Origin: Cellulomonas alba
Lineage (GTDB): Bacteria; Actinomycetota; Actinomycetes; Actinomycetales; Cellulomonadaceae
Assembly: GCF_030362835.1 (NCBI RefSeq)
Contig: NZ_JAUCGQ010000001.1
Span: 1,281,461 to 1,345,460 of the forward strand
Length of the DNA stretch: 64,000 bases
Direction of reading: 5' to 3'
Shown here: positions 11,061 through 18,960 of the stretch, one piece after another
How positions within the stretch are numbered: the stretch's first letter is position 1
Layout of the letters: the number at the start of each line of letters is the position of its first letter
Notes under the pieces: generated by a model
The model's database searches: none
What the model was told of the DNA's origin: nothing
Seen by the model: the letters and a program-made list of their open reading frames with translations, nothing else
Made by a program: the position numbers and the translations under genes

Positions 11061-11147
11061 GAACCGTCCGTGCGGAGGAACGGCCGACACGCCGTCCGCA
11101 GGCGCCTGCCCTCCGGCGTGTCGCCGCGTGGTCCGCACCGACGGTTC
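11061..11147. repeat. Hairpin-forming intergenic repeat (copy A)
   Basis: The outer arms GAACCGTCCGTGCGGA (11061-11076) and TCCGCACCGACGGTTC (11132-11147) are inverted with one mismatch. Inside are a second inverted pair around CGACACGCCG and CGGCGTGTCG and a central palindrome GCAGGCGCCTGC. The words recur at 12937-12984 and 23019-23101. It lies between the methyltransferase and the ThuA-domain gene. Confidence 0.6.
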
Positions 11148-11191
11148 CGCACCCGCAGTGGCCGCTGCTGATGCCCCCGTCACAGGTCGGG

Positions 11192-11899
11192 TCAGAGCGC
11201 CAGCAGCCAGCCGATCGCCGCCGTCAGCAGCGCTCGGTGGTCGGGGGACTCGAAGGAGCGGACGTCGTGGCCGAGCGCGTCGTACAGCACGCGGCCCGGC
11301 CCCGGCGCGACCCAGACGACCGGGTGCGCGCCCGCGGACACCGGCCGGTCGGACGCCTCGTCGGCGGTGACGTCGGCGAGCACGAGCGGCCGGACGCCGG
11401 GGTCGACCTCGAGGTCCGCGTACCGCTCGTCGACGACCGCGAGCGGACCGAGGCCCGCGGTGACCGGGTGCGGGTCGCCGGCGACGCGGAGCACGGCCGG
11501 TCCGAGCGGCGGGTGCCACGAGCGATCCTCGACCCACCGGCCGCCGACCTCGCGCGCCCACCGCGGGTCGTCCCGGAAGGCCATCGCCGACTGGTGCACG
11601 GCGAGCACCGGGACGCCCTCGGCGACCCAGTCCGCGCGCCGGTCGTGGAACCCGCGCCACGCGTCGTCGTCGCCGTCGAACTCCGCGTCCCGGCGGCCGT
11701 CGCCCGCGACGACGACCAGCAGACCCGGCGCGTCGAGCCCGCCGAGCGCGTCGGGCCGTGTGCCCCGGACGTCGACCGGCAGCCCGACGTCCGCGAGCAG
11801 GGCCGCGAGCGCGTGCGACGTCGCGGCGACGTCGTGCCACGGGTCGGCGTACCGGCCCTGGCCGACGAGGACGAGGGCGGCATCGGTGACGGGCGCCAT
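11192..11899 (-). CDS. ThuA-domain (trehalose utilisation-like) protein
   Basis: I choose ATG 11899 (235 residues); the frame is open further upstream but runs into the divergently oriented kinase gene. The fold is of the class I glutamine amidotransferase-like ThuA type: an early LVLVGQGRYADPWHD strand-loop, LLVVVAGDG, a GVPVLAVHQSAMAF nucleophile-elbow-like region, HPVTAGLGPLAVVDERYADLE, and the C-terminal GRVLYDALGHDVRSFE and HRALLTAAIGWLL words typical of ThuA proteins. Known relatives act in sugar utilisation, but their exact reaction is unclear. The gene is divergent from the APH-like kinase, with 76 bp between the two starts. Confidence 0.8.
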   Translation of the reverse strand: MAPVTDAALVLVGQGRYADPWHDVAATSHALAALLADVGLPVDVRGTRPDALGGLDAPGLLVVVAGDGRRDAEFDGDDDAWRGFHDRRADWVAEGVPVLAVHQSAMAFRDDPRWAREVGGRWVEDRSWHPPLGPAVLRVAGDPHPVTAGLGPLAVVDERYADLEVDPGVRPLVLADVTADEASDRPVSAGAHPVVWVAPGPGRVLYDALGHDVRSFESPDHRALLTAAIGWLLAL

Positions 11900-11975
11900 C
11901 GCGCCAGCGTGCCACGCGGCCGGCGCAATCCCCTGGCGTCCCGGTCGCGCACCCTGCTCGACTGCCCGCGTGAGG

Positions 11976-12851
11976 ATGCACGCCGACGAGCTCGACCTCC
12001 CGACGGACCTCGTGGCGCGCCTGGTCGCCGAGCAGCTGCCGCGGTGGGCCGGGCTGCCGGTGCGGCGGGTGGCGTCGAGCGGCACCGACAACGCGATGTT
12101 CCGGCTCGGCGACCGCATGGTCGTCCGGCTGCCGCGCATCCACTGGGCGGCCGGCACCGTGGACCACGAGGTGCGGTGGCTGCCGCTCGTCGCGGGTCGC
12201 CTGCCGGTCGAGACGCCGCGAGTCCTCGCGACGGGCAACCCGTCCGACGACTACCCGTGGTCGTGGTCCGTGCTGACGTGGCTCGACGGGGTGAACCCGC
12301 GGATCGACGCGCTCGACGACCCCGACGCGCTGGCCCGCGAGCTGGTCACGCTCGTCCGCGCGATCCGCGCGCTCGAGCTCCCGGACGGCGAGCCGAAGGA
12401 CCAGCCGCTGAGCGGTCGGGACGACCAGGTCCGCCGCGACCTGGCGGCGCTGGCCGACGACGTCGACATCGCGACCCTCGCGGCCATCTGGGACGAGGCC
12501 CTCGCGCACGCCGAGTGGGACGGCACCCGCACGTGGGTGCACCACGACCTCGCGCCCGGGAACCTGCTGCTGCGCGACGGCCGGCTCAGCGGGCTGATCG
12601 ACTTCGCCGGCATCGGCCTCGGCGACGCGGCCTCCGACCTCGGGGTGGCGTGGAACCTGCTGCCGGCGGGCGCGCGGGCCACGCTGCGCGACGGGCTCGG
12701 CGTCGACGACGCCACCTGGGTGCGCGGCCGCGCGCGGGCGCTCGCGCAGGCGCTCGTCCAGCTGCCGTACTACCGGGACACGAACCCGGTGCTCGCCGCG
12801 AACGCGTGGCGCGTGCTGCGCGAGGTCCTGGCGGACGCGCGACACGCCTGA
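11976..12851 (+). CDS. Aminoglycoside phosphotransferase-family kinase (APH fold)
   Basis: A 291-residue protein starting at ATG 11976 (GTG 11970 is also possible). The APH fold is marked by the N-lobe VASSGTDNAMFRLGDRMVVR, the catalytic loop HHDLAPGNLLL (in place of HGD) and the metal-binding IDFAGIGLGD. Length and motifs match the large, mostly uncharacterised group of environmental APH/choline-kinase-like enzymes, not a known resistance gene. These phosphorylate small alcohols, such as antibiotics, sugars or homoserine, with ATP. It faces the pyrophosphatase gene, with a strong hairpin between them at 13037-13076. Confidence 0.85.
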   Translation: MHADELDLPTDLVARLVAEQLPRWAGLPVRRVASSGTDNAMFRLGDRMVVRLPRIHWAAGTVDHEVRWLPLVAGRLPVETPRVLATGNPSDDYPWSWSVLTWLDGVNPRIDALDDPDALARELVTLVRAIRALELPDGEPKDQPLSGRDDQVRRDLAALADDVDIATLAAIWDEALAHAEWDGTRTWVHHDLAPGNLLLRDGRLSGLIDFAGIGLGDAASDLGVAWNLLPAGARATLRDGLGVDDATWVRGRARALAQALVQLPYYRDTNPVLAANAWRVLREVLADARHA

Positions 12852-12936
12852 CGGCCCCGCGCGGCCGGGCGCGGGCGGCGATCGGTCTGCTGGACGCCGC
12901 GCGATCCGGGTGCGCCGTACCGAACGTGCGGCCGGC

Positions 12937-12984
12937 GCGGCGACACGCCGATCTCGCGGCCTCCGCACGCGGCGTGTCGGCCGC
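12937..12984. repeat. Hairpin-forming intergenic repeat (copy B)
   Basis: GCGGCGACACGCCG (12937-12950) pairs with CGGCGTGTCGGCCGC (12970-12984) with one bulged base. The loop contains CCTCCGCACG, resembling the outer-arm word of copies A and C. It lies downstream of the APH kinase. Confidence 0.5.
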
Positions 12985-13036
12985 TCGCCCGCACACCTGG
13001 CACGGCTCGCGGTCGGCACCGCCCCGTCCCGGACAG

Positions 13037-13076
13037 GACGAGGCCCCGGTCCTCCGCGGAGAACCGGGGCCTCGTC
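13037..13076. terminator. Bidirectional terminator hairpin
   Basis: A perfect 14-bp stem, GACGAGGCCCCGGT with its complement, around a 12-nt loop. It sits between the convergent APH kinase (stop 12851) and pyrophosphatase (stop 13087), only about 10 bp beyond the latter, so it probably ends both transcripts. Confidence 0.8.
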
Positions 13077-13086
13077 GTCCGAGCGC

Positions 13087-15387
13087 TCAGTGCGTGAGCG
13101 CGGGAGCCGCCTCGGGCTCGTCGACGCCGTCGCGGTCGACGCGCGCCGCCCGCAGGCGGGACGCCACCACCGCGCCGAACGCGATGAGCGCCGCGACGAT
13201 CGCGATCGCCAGGCGCGCCGGCTGGTTGGCGCCCGAGCCCACCGAGATCGCCACCACGGCCGGCGCGATGAGCACCGACACGAGGTTCATGACCTTGATG
13301 AGCGGGTTGATCGCCGGGCCGGCGGTGTCCTTGAACGGGTCGCCGACGGTGTCGCCGATGACCGCCGCGTCGTGCGCCGCGGAGCCCTTCCCGCCGAAGT
13401 TGCCGTCCTCGACGATCTTCTTCGCGTTGTCCCACGCGCCGCCCGAGTTCGCAAGGAACACGGCCATGAGCACGCCCGCGGCGATGGCGCCCGCGAGGAA
13501 CCCGGCGAGCGGGCCGACGCCGAGGCCGAAGCCGACCGCGATCGGGGCGAACGCCGCGAGCAGACCCGGCGTCGCGAGCTCGCGCAGCGAGTCACGCGTG
13601 CAGATGTCGACGACCTTGCCGTACTCAGGGCGGACCTCGCCGGTCATGATGCCCGGGAAGTCGCGGAACTGGCGGCGCACCTCGAACACGATGGCGCCGG
13701 CCGCCCGGGTCACCGCGTCGATCGCGAGGCCCGAGAACAGGAACACGACCGCCGCGCCGAGGATCACGCCGACGAGGGTCACCGGCGAGATGACCTCGTA
13801 CCGCGTCATGGCGGCGACGATGTCGCTGCCGACGTGCACGCCGGGCTTGGCGAGCGCGATCGACACCGCGTCGGCGTACGAGCCGAACAGCGCGGTCGCG
13901 GCGAGCACGGCCGTCGCGATCGCGATGCCCTTCGTCACGGCCTTCGTGGTGTTGCCGACGGCGTCGAGGTCCGTGAGGATCTGCGCGCCCTCGGGCGTCA
14001 CGTCGCCGGACATCTCGGCGATGCCCTGCGCGTTGTCGCTGACGGGCCCGAACGTGTCCATCGCGACGATGACGCCGACGGTCGTGAGCAGGCCGCAGCC
14101 CGCGAGCGCGACCAGGAACAGCGACAGCGCGATCGACCCGCCGGCGATGAGGAACAGCGCGCAGATCGCCGCGGCGATGATGCCCGCGGTGTAGACGGCC
14201 GACTCGAAGCCGACGCCGATGCCCGACAGGACGACCGTCGCGGCACCGGTGCGGGTCGTCGCGGCGACGTGCAGCGTCGGCTTGCTCGTCGTCCCCGTGA
14301 AGTAGCCGGTGACCCAGAGGATGACGCCCGCGAGGACGACGCCGATCGCGACGGCCGCCGACGCGATGAGCCGCGGGTCGCCGGCGTGCTCCGTGAGCTT
14401 CGCGGTGCCGTCGGTGAACGCCGCGAACGTGTCGGGCAGGTACACGAACGCCACGACCGCGGCGAGCACGACGCCGATGACGGCCGCGACGTAGAACCCG
14501 CGGTTGATCGCCGCGAGACCGCTCTCCTGGCCGCGCACGCGCGTGGTGAACACGCCGATGACCGCGACGAGCGCGCCGATCGACGTCACGAGGAGCGGGA
14601 ACACGAGGCCCTTCTCGCCGAACGCCGCACGGCCGAGGATCAGCGCCGCGACGAGCGTCACGGCGTACGACTCGAACAGGTCGGCGGCCATGCCGGCGCA
14701 GTCGCCGACGTTGTCGCCCACGTTGTCCGCGATGGTCGCCGCGTTGCGCGGGTCGTCCTCGGGGATGTGCTGCTCGACCTTGCCGACGAGGTCGGCGCCC
14801 ACGTCGGCCGCCTTGGTGAAGATGCCGCCGCCGACGCGCATGAACATCGCGAGCAGCGCCGCGCCGAAGCCGAAGCCCTCGAGCACGGAGGGCGCGTCAC
14901 CCTTGTAGATCAGGACGACCGCCGCCGCGCCGAGCAGGCCCAGCCCGACCACGGACATGCCGACGACGCCGCCGGTGCGGAACGCGATGCGCGCGCCCTC
15001 GGCGCGGCCGTTCTCCTGCGACGCGGCCGCGGCCACGCGCAGGTTGGCCCGCGTCGCGAGCCACATGCCCAGGAAGCCGATCGACGCCGAGAACACGGCG
15101 CCGACCAGGAAGAAGATGGACCGTCCCACCTTGATGCCCGCATCACCGGGCAGCAGGAACAGCAGCGCGCAGACGACGACCGCGAACAGCGCGAGCGTCC
15201 GGAACTGCCGGTTGAGGTACGCGCTCGCGCCCTCCTGGACGGCCTGCGCGATGTCGCGCATGGACTGGGTGCCTTCACCGGCTGCGAGCACCTGACGGCG
15301 CAGCACGGCTGCCACGAGCAGGGCGGCGATTGCCACGGCCGCGATGACACCGACGATCGTGAGGCTCGTGGAACCGAGCTCGACCAT
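13087..15387 (-). CDS. hppA: Membrane proton-pumping pyrophosphatase, K+-independent
   Basis: This enzyme hydrolyses cytoplasmic pyrophosphate and pumps protons across the membrane. I choose ATG 15387 (766 residues), with GAGGAGGA just before it. The long multi-helix protein has the substrate loop GADLVGKVEQHIPEDDPRN and the IADNVGDNVGD catalytic run, then GNTTKA. The Lys in GNTTKA (Lys482) replaces the Ala of K+-dependent enzymes, so this should be the K+-insensitive proton pump. The gene stands alone, with a terminator just downstream and a 490-bp structured intergenic region upstream. It recovers energy from biosynthetic pyrophosphate. Confidence 0.97.
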   Translation of the reverse strand: MVELGSTSLTIVGVIAAVAIAALLVAAVLRRQVLAAGEGTQSMRDIAQAVQEGASAYLNRQFRTLALFAVVVCALLFLLPGDAGIKVGRSIFFLVGAVFSASIGFLGMWLATRANLRVAAAASQENGRAEGARIAFRTGGVVGMSVVGLGLLGAAAVVLIYKGDAPSVLEGFGFGAALLAMFMRVGGGIFTKAADVGADLVGKVEQHIPEDDPRNAATIADNVGDNVGDCAGMAADLFESYAVTLVAALILGRAAFGEKGLVFPLLVTSIGALVAVIGVFTTRVRGQESGLAAINRGFYVAAVIGVVLAAVVAFVYLPDTFAAFTDGTAKLTEHAGDPRLIASAAVAIGVVLAGVILWVTGYFTGTTSKPTLHVAATTRTGAATVVLSGIGVGFESAVYTAGIIAAAICALFLIAGGSIALSLFLVALAGCGLLTTVGVIVAMDTFGPVSDNAQGIAEMSGDVTPEGAQILTDLDAVGNTTKAVTKGIAIATAVLAATALFGSYADAVSIALAKPGVHVGSDIVAAMTRYEVISPVTLVGVILGAAVVFLFSGLAIDAVTRAAGAIVFEVRRQFRDFPGIMTGEVRPEYGKVVDICTRDSLRELATPGLLAAFAPIAVGFGLGVGPLAGFLAGAIAAGVLMAVFLANSGGAWDNAKKIVEDGNFGGKGSAAHDAAVIGDTVGDPFKDTAGPAINPLIKVMNLVSVLIAPAVVAISVGSGANQPARLAIAIVAALIAFGAVVASRLRAARVDRDGVDEPEAAPALTH

Positions 15388-15537
15388 GCATTCCTCCTCG
15401 GAGTGCGGCGCGCTCTCCCCTGATCGCGCCCGGATCCGGTTGGCCCCGTTGCCCGCCGGACCCGCAGAGTCTAGCCAGGCGCTGTGACGCATCTGACACC
15501 GGCCGACCAACGTCTGCCGACCGCCGTACGTCTTCAT

Positions 15538-15831
15538 GTCAGGGGGCGCGCAGGGGGCGCCCCCTGCGACGACGACGAGGGTGCCCCAGCCCGGCTGGGG
15601 CAGATGCTCGCGGACGGTGCCCACGCGTGACGCGCCACGCTCGCGGAGGGCACCGCCGGCGCGTCCTGACGACCGCGTCGGGCGGCGGTATCCACGCGGG
15701 CGGGACCGGCTCCTGACCGACGAACGGCCCGCGAGGGGTGGGTGGGAGGGACCCTCTCCTCGCGGTTCGGACGCCGGGCTCGCGCCGGTGGCCGGACGGC
15801 GAGGGCGAACCGATGCAACGGTTCGCCCTCG
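15538..15831. other. Structured intergenic region with several strong hairpins
   Basis: The 490 bp between hppA and the first sigma gene hold no convincing gene. They contain a perfect 18-bp palindrome (15550-15567), a hairpin at 15583-15601, a long nested hairpin at 15721-15769 (arms CCGCGAGG and CCTCGCGG extended by CGAA/TTCG) and a 13-bp stem with a 6-nt loop at 15800-15831. The last looks like an intrinsic terminator or attenuator just before the sigma gene. Confidence 0.5.
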
Positions 15832-15840
15832 TCGCGCGTC
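15817..15840 (+). promoter_or_regulatory. Candidate ECF-type promoter of the first SigE-family gene
   Basis: AACG at 15817-15820 and CGTC at 15837-15840 are separated by 16 bp, the layout of ECF promoters (AAC at -35, CGTC at -10). It lies 39 bp before the GTG start. The same words with the same spacing occur before the second sigma gene (20327-20350). Autoregulation is inferred; the -35 word overlaps the 15800-15831 hairpin. Confidence 0.35.
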
Positions 15841-15878
15841 TGGGCTCGTAGGGAGCCCTGTGACGAGACGATGGAGCC

Positions 15879-16457
15879 GTGCCGCCGAACCAGCCCGACA
15901 CCCTCGAGGTGCTCGCCCGCGAGCGCGGGCGCGCGCTGTTCGGCTACGCGCTCCTGCTGAGCGGGGACCCGCGGCAGGCCGAGGACCTGGTGCAGGACGC
16001 GTTCGTGCGGGTGTTCGCGCGCACGCGCACCGGCTTCGCGCCGGACGCGGCCGAGGCGTACGTCCGGCGCGCCATCCTGACCATCCACCTCGACGTGCTG
16101 CGCCGACGCCAGCGCTGGAGCGGGCTGCGGCACCTGGTGCAGCACGACGAGCGGTCCCGCGAGGCGACGCCCGATCCCGCGGCGGCGGTGACGGCCGGCG
16201 TCGACGTGCGCGCGGCGCTCGACCGGCTCGCGCCGCAGGAGCGGGTCGCGATCGTGCTGCGCCACGTCGAGGACCTCACCGTGCCCGAGGTCGCGGACCG
16301 CATGGGCCTCGCGACGGGCACCGTCAAGCGGTACCTGTCCACGGCCACGCACAAGCTCGAGTCCCTGCTCGGACCACTGCCCGACGACGCCGGGCCCGCC
16401 GTCACGTTCGGCACCCACCCCGCCACGAAGCCGCTCGACACCCGGAGGTCGTCATGA
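15879..16457 (+). CDS. SigE-family (ECF) RNA polymerase sigma factor
   Basis: A 192-residue sigma factor with GTG start at 15879. Region 2 is seen in LFGYALLLSGDPRQAEDLVQ and AEAYVRRAILTIHLDVLRRR. Region 4 is ALDRLAPQERVAIVLRHVED followed by the helix-turn-helix VPEVADRMGLATGTVKRYLS. This is the actinobacterial SigE family (sigma-70 ECF, SCO1263-like). The stop codon overlaps the next gene's ATG (ATGA, 16454-16457), so sigma factor and membrane protein are made together. The downstream protein probably acts as its anti-sigma or sensor partner, although it lacks a recognisable zinc anti-sigma motif. Confidence 0.92.
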   Translation: MPPNQPDTLEVLARERGRALFGYALLLSGDPRQAEDLVQDAFVRVFARTRTGFAPDAAEAYVRRAILTIHLDVLRRRQRWSGLRHLVQHDERSREATPDPAAAVTAGVDVRAALDRLAPQERVAIVLRHVEDLTVPEVADRMGLATGTVKRYLSTATHKLESLLGPLPDDAGPAVTFGTHPATKPLDTRRSS

Positions 16458-17269
16458 ACCACCCGACGCCCGACCCGCACGGCAACCCGCTGAGCCACGC
16501 GCTCGACGACGCCGCCGGCTGGCCCGAGTCGCTCGGCTACGACGTGCCGGTGACGACGATCCGGCGTCGCGTGCGCCGGCGTCGGACCGCGCGGCGGGCC
16601 GCCCTCAGCGGCGGAGCCTGCGTGCTCGCGGCCGGGGTCGTGGTCGCGGCGCCGGCCGTGTGGGGCGCCGTCACGACCGGCCACGGCGGTCGGGTCGCGG
16701 CCGGCTCGACGTCCGGCGGGTCGACGGCGTCCGACTCGCTCGGCGGCGGCGTGGCTCCGCTGCCGAACGGGTCCGAGGCGCAGGGCGACGACGGCGCGGG
16801 CGGCGACTGGCCGGCCCAGTTCGACCGGTGCGGCAAGCCCCTCGCCGACCCGCCGGACCCGACCGAGCTCACGCTGCGGGGCGCGACGGTCGCCGCGGAC
16901 GGCACCTGGCAGGCGACGACCGTCGCGCGCCGGGACGACGGGATGCACGCCGAGGTCGTCGGCACCGACGTCTCGCTCGTGCGTGACGGCGTCGTCGTCG
17001 CGGTCCAGGAGGGTGCGCAGGTCCAGCAGCCCGAGGGCCCGACGACCGCCTCTCCGCACCGGCCGGGCATCTACGGCACGATCTCCACGCCGGTGACCGC
17101 GCACCTCGCCTCGTGCGCGCAGTACCCGGTCGGCCACGGGTCGCCCGTCGTCGAGCCGGGCACGTACGAGCTGGTCGTCGTGCAGACGCTCGCGATGACG
17201 GGCGACGGGGGCGACTGGACGCAGCACGCCGTGGCGCGCTCGACCGTCACCGTGCCGGCCGCGGGCTGA
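16454..17269 (+). CDS. Membrane-anchored extracellular protein coupled to SigE-family sigma factor
   Basis: I do not recognise the family. The 271-residue protein has about 35 cytoplasmic residues, an Arg-rich stop (RRRVRRRRTARR), one membrane helix (about residues 49-75), a Gly/Ser-rich spacer and an extracellular domain. That domain begins FDRCGKPL, continues with GTDVSLVRDGVVVAV, a second Cys (HLASCAQYP) and PGTYELVVVQT. The same order of words occurs twice in the 540-residue neighbour and once in the 304-residue protein at 21019. ATG 16454 overlaps the sigma stop codon. A single-pass protein coupled to an ECF sigma gene suggests an anti-sigma or surface-sensor role; this is inference. Confidence 0.8.
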   Translation: MNHPTPDPHGNPLSHALDDAAGWPESLGYDVPVTTIRRRVRRRRTARRAALSGGACVLAAGVVVAAPAVWGAVTTGHGGRVAAGSTSGGSTASDSLGGGVAPLPNGSEAQGDDGAGGDWPAQFDRCGKPLADPPDPTELTLRGATVAADGTWQATTVARRDDGMHAEVVGTDVSLVRDGVVVAVQEGAQVQQPEGPTTASPHRPGIYGTISTPVTAHLASCAQYPVGHGSPVVEPGTYELVVVQTLAMTGDGGDWTQHAVARSTVTVPAAG

Positions 17270-17283
17270 GGGGGCGAGCCATC

Positions 17284-18906
17284 GTGCGCGGGGTCTGGGA
17301 CGCCGCCGGCTCACGGGACGGGCGGGCCGGGCGGCACGCGCCCGCGGCGGGGGCCGGCTCGCCCGGCACGACCGTGACGCGGGGCGGTCGCGCCGGGGTC
17401 GCCGTCGCCGCGGTCCTCGTGCTCGCCGCCACGAGCGCGTGCGCGGGAGCCCGAGGCTCGTCCGGCGGCGCGTTCCCCGACCTGCCGAGCGCGTACCACC
17501 GGTGGTGCGGGCGCGCGATCGACGAGCTGATCCCCCACTGGGCGCCCGAGCTGCTCCCCGGACGCGGGGCGCCGACGCTCACGATCGACGCGCCCGCCGA
17601 CCTGCCGGCCGACGCGCCGTGGCGCCTGCGGACCACGCTCGACGTCCCGGTCGCGCCGTCGGGCACGGACTCGCGGACCAGCACGGCAGACGGCGACGGG
17701 ACCGGGTCGACCGCCGGACCCGGCGACACCCCGGGCGGCGGCACCTCCAGCCCGGTCCCGGGTCCGGCGCCCGACCCGCTGACCGCGATCGTCTACGGGA
17801 CCGACGTCTCGCTGCTGCGGGACGGGCGCGTGGTCGCGGTGCGTGCCGGTCGCGCGGCGCCCACCGTCGCGGAGGCCACCTCGCCGGAGAACCGCGGCGA
17901 CTACGCCGCCGTCGCCCTGCCCTTCTCGGAGGACGTCGAGGGCCGGTTCGTGGCGTGCGACGGTCACACGCTCGGTGGGGCGTACGACCTCGTCGTCACC
18001 GACACGATCGCGCTCGAGCCGTGGGCGACCAGCGACGTCGGCGTCGCGGTGCCGACCGGGGGGACGCCCACCGAACCCGCGCCCGACGCCTGGCCGACGG
18101 ACGGCCAGGCGCTCGTCACCGTCGTCGGGGCGAGCGTGCCGGTGCAGGTGGCGACGGGTCCCGGCGGCTCACCCAGGCCGCTCGGCACGGCCACGGCGGA
18201 GCCGGCGCCGGCGCCCACGGGCACCGACCCGGCCGCGTGCGGCGCACCGGTCGCGGGTCTCCGCGCGCTCGCCGCCGCCCCCGCGCCGATCGCGGTCGAC
18301 CTGACCACCCGCGCCCTCCCCGATGCGCGCCGCGGCGAGCCGTACTCGTTCGGCCAGCGCCTCACGAACGACGGGACCACGCACCTCGACGAGCTGACGG
18401 GCCACCCGCTGGTGCTCGTCACGCGGGACGGGCGCGTGGTGGGCGGGCCCGGCGAGGCGAGCGACGCCATCGGCCTCGGCGTCCAGCTCGACCCCGGCAC
18501 GTCGACGCAGTCCCCCGGCCTCGCTGCCTCGACGCTGCTGCGCGCGTGCGTCCCGGACCAGGCGGCGACGGTCGGCGACCCGCTGCCACCGGGCACGTAC
18601 GACGTCTGGACGGTGTGGACGTTCACGCCCGCGGCGATCGGACCGCCGATGCGCGTCCCGGAGACACCCGCCGCCCACGCCGCGGCCGAGGGCGCAGGGA
18701 CGTCCCGCGGGTCGACCGGCGCGGGGACCGTGGCGGGCAGCTCCGGGGCGTCGAGCTCGTCGGGCGGGGGGAGCAGCGGCGGCGCCTCCGACCTGCCCCG
18801 CGGGACGGCGCCGGGATCCGTCGACCCCACGGGGCCGGACGCACCCGTCAGCTCGCCCGCCTCGTTCGTCGCGGTCGGCGGTCCGTGGCCGCTGACGATC
18901 GGCTGA
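17284..18906 (+). CDS. Exported protein with two copies of the Cys/GTD/RDG domain
   Basis: Unrecognised family, 540 residues from GTG 17284, 14 bp after the previous stop. The N-terminus is basic, then has a hydrophobic signal segment (VAVAAVLVLAATSACAG) with a weak lipobox-like Cys. The first half carries a Cys (YHRWCGRAI), a Thr/Gly/Pro-rich loop, GTDVSLLRDGRVVAV, Cys and GGAYDLVVTDT. The second half carries PAACGAPV, HPLVLVTRDGRVVGG, LLRACVPD and PPGTYDVWTVWTFT. So it looks like a tandem duplication of the domain in the preceding 271-residue protein. A Ser/Gly-rich tail follows. It is probably the secreted partner of the sigma-coupled membrane protein. Confidence 0.72.
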   Translation: MRGVWDAAGSRDGRAGRHAPAAGAGSPGTTVTRGGRAGVAVAAVLVLAATSACAGARGSSGGAFPDLPSAYHRWCGRAIDELIPHWAPELLPGRGAPTLTIDAPADLPADAPWRLRTTLDVPVAPSGTDSRTSTADGDGTGSTAGPGDTPGGGTSSPVPGPAPDPLTAIVYGTDVSLLRDGRVVAVRAGRAAPTVAEATSPENRGDYAAVALPFSEDVEGRFVACDGHTLGGAYDLVVTDTIALEPWATSDVGVAVPTGGTPTEPAPDAWPTDGQALVTVVGASVPVQVATGPGGSPRPLGTATAEPAPAPTGTDPAACGAPVAGLRALAAAPAPIAVDLTTRALPDARRGEPYSFGQRLTNDGTTHLDELTGHPLVLVTRDGRVVGGPGEASDAIGLGVQLDPGTSTQSPGLAASTLLRACVPDQAATVGDPLPPGTYDVWTVWTFTPAAIGPPMRVPETPAAHAAAEGAGTSRGSTGAGTVAGSSGASSSSGGGSSGGASDLPRGTAPGSVDPTGPDAPVSSPASFVAVGGPWPLTIG

Positions 18907-18960
18907 CGCACCGCGACCCGGCCGGGTCGCCACGCCGACCGCCGCGGGTCCGCAGCGCGG

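Noticed and set aside
9878-14194. A 1438-codon open frame on the plus strand across the methyltransferase, ThuA, kinase and pyrophosphatase genes
   Set aside because: It is antisense or out of frame to well-supported genes and reads as Arg/Ala/Pro-rich nonsense. Long shadow frames are expected at this GC content.
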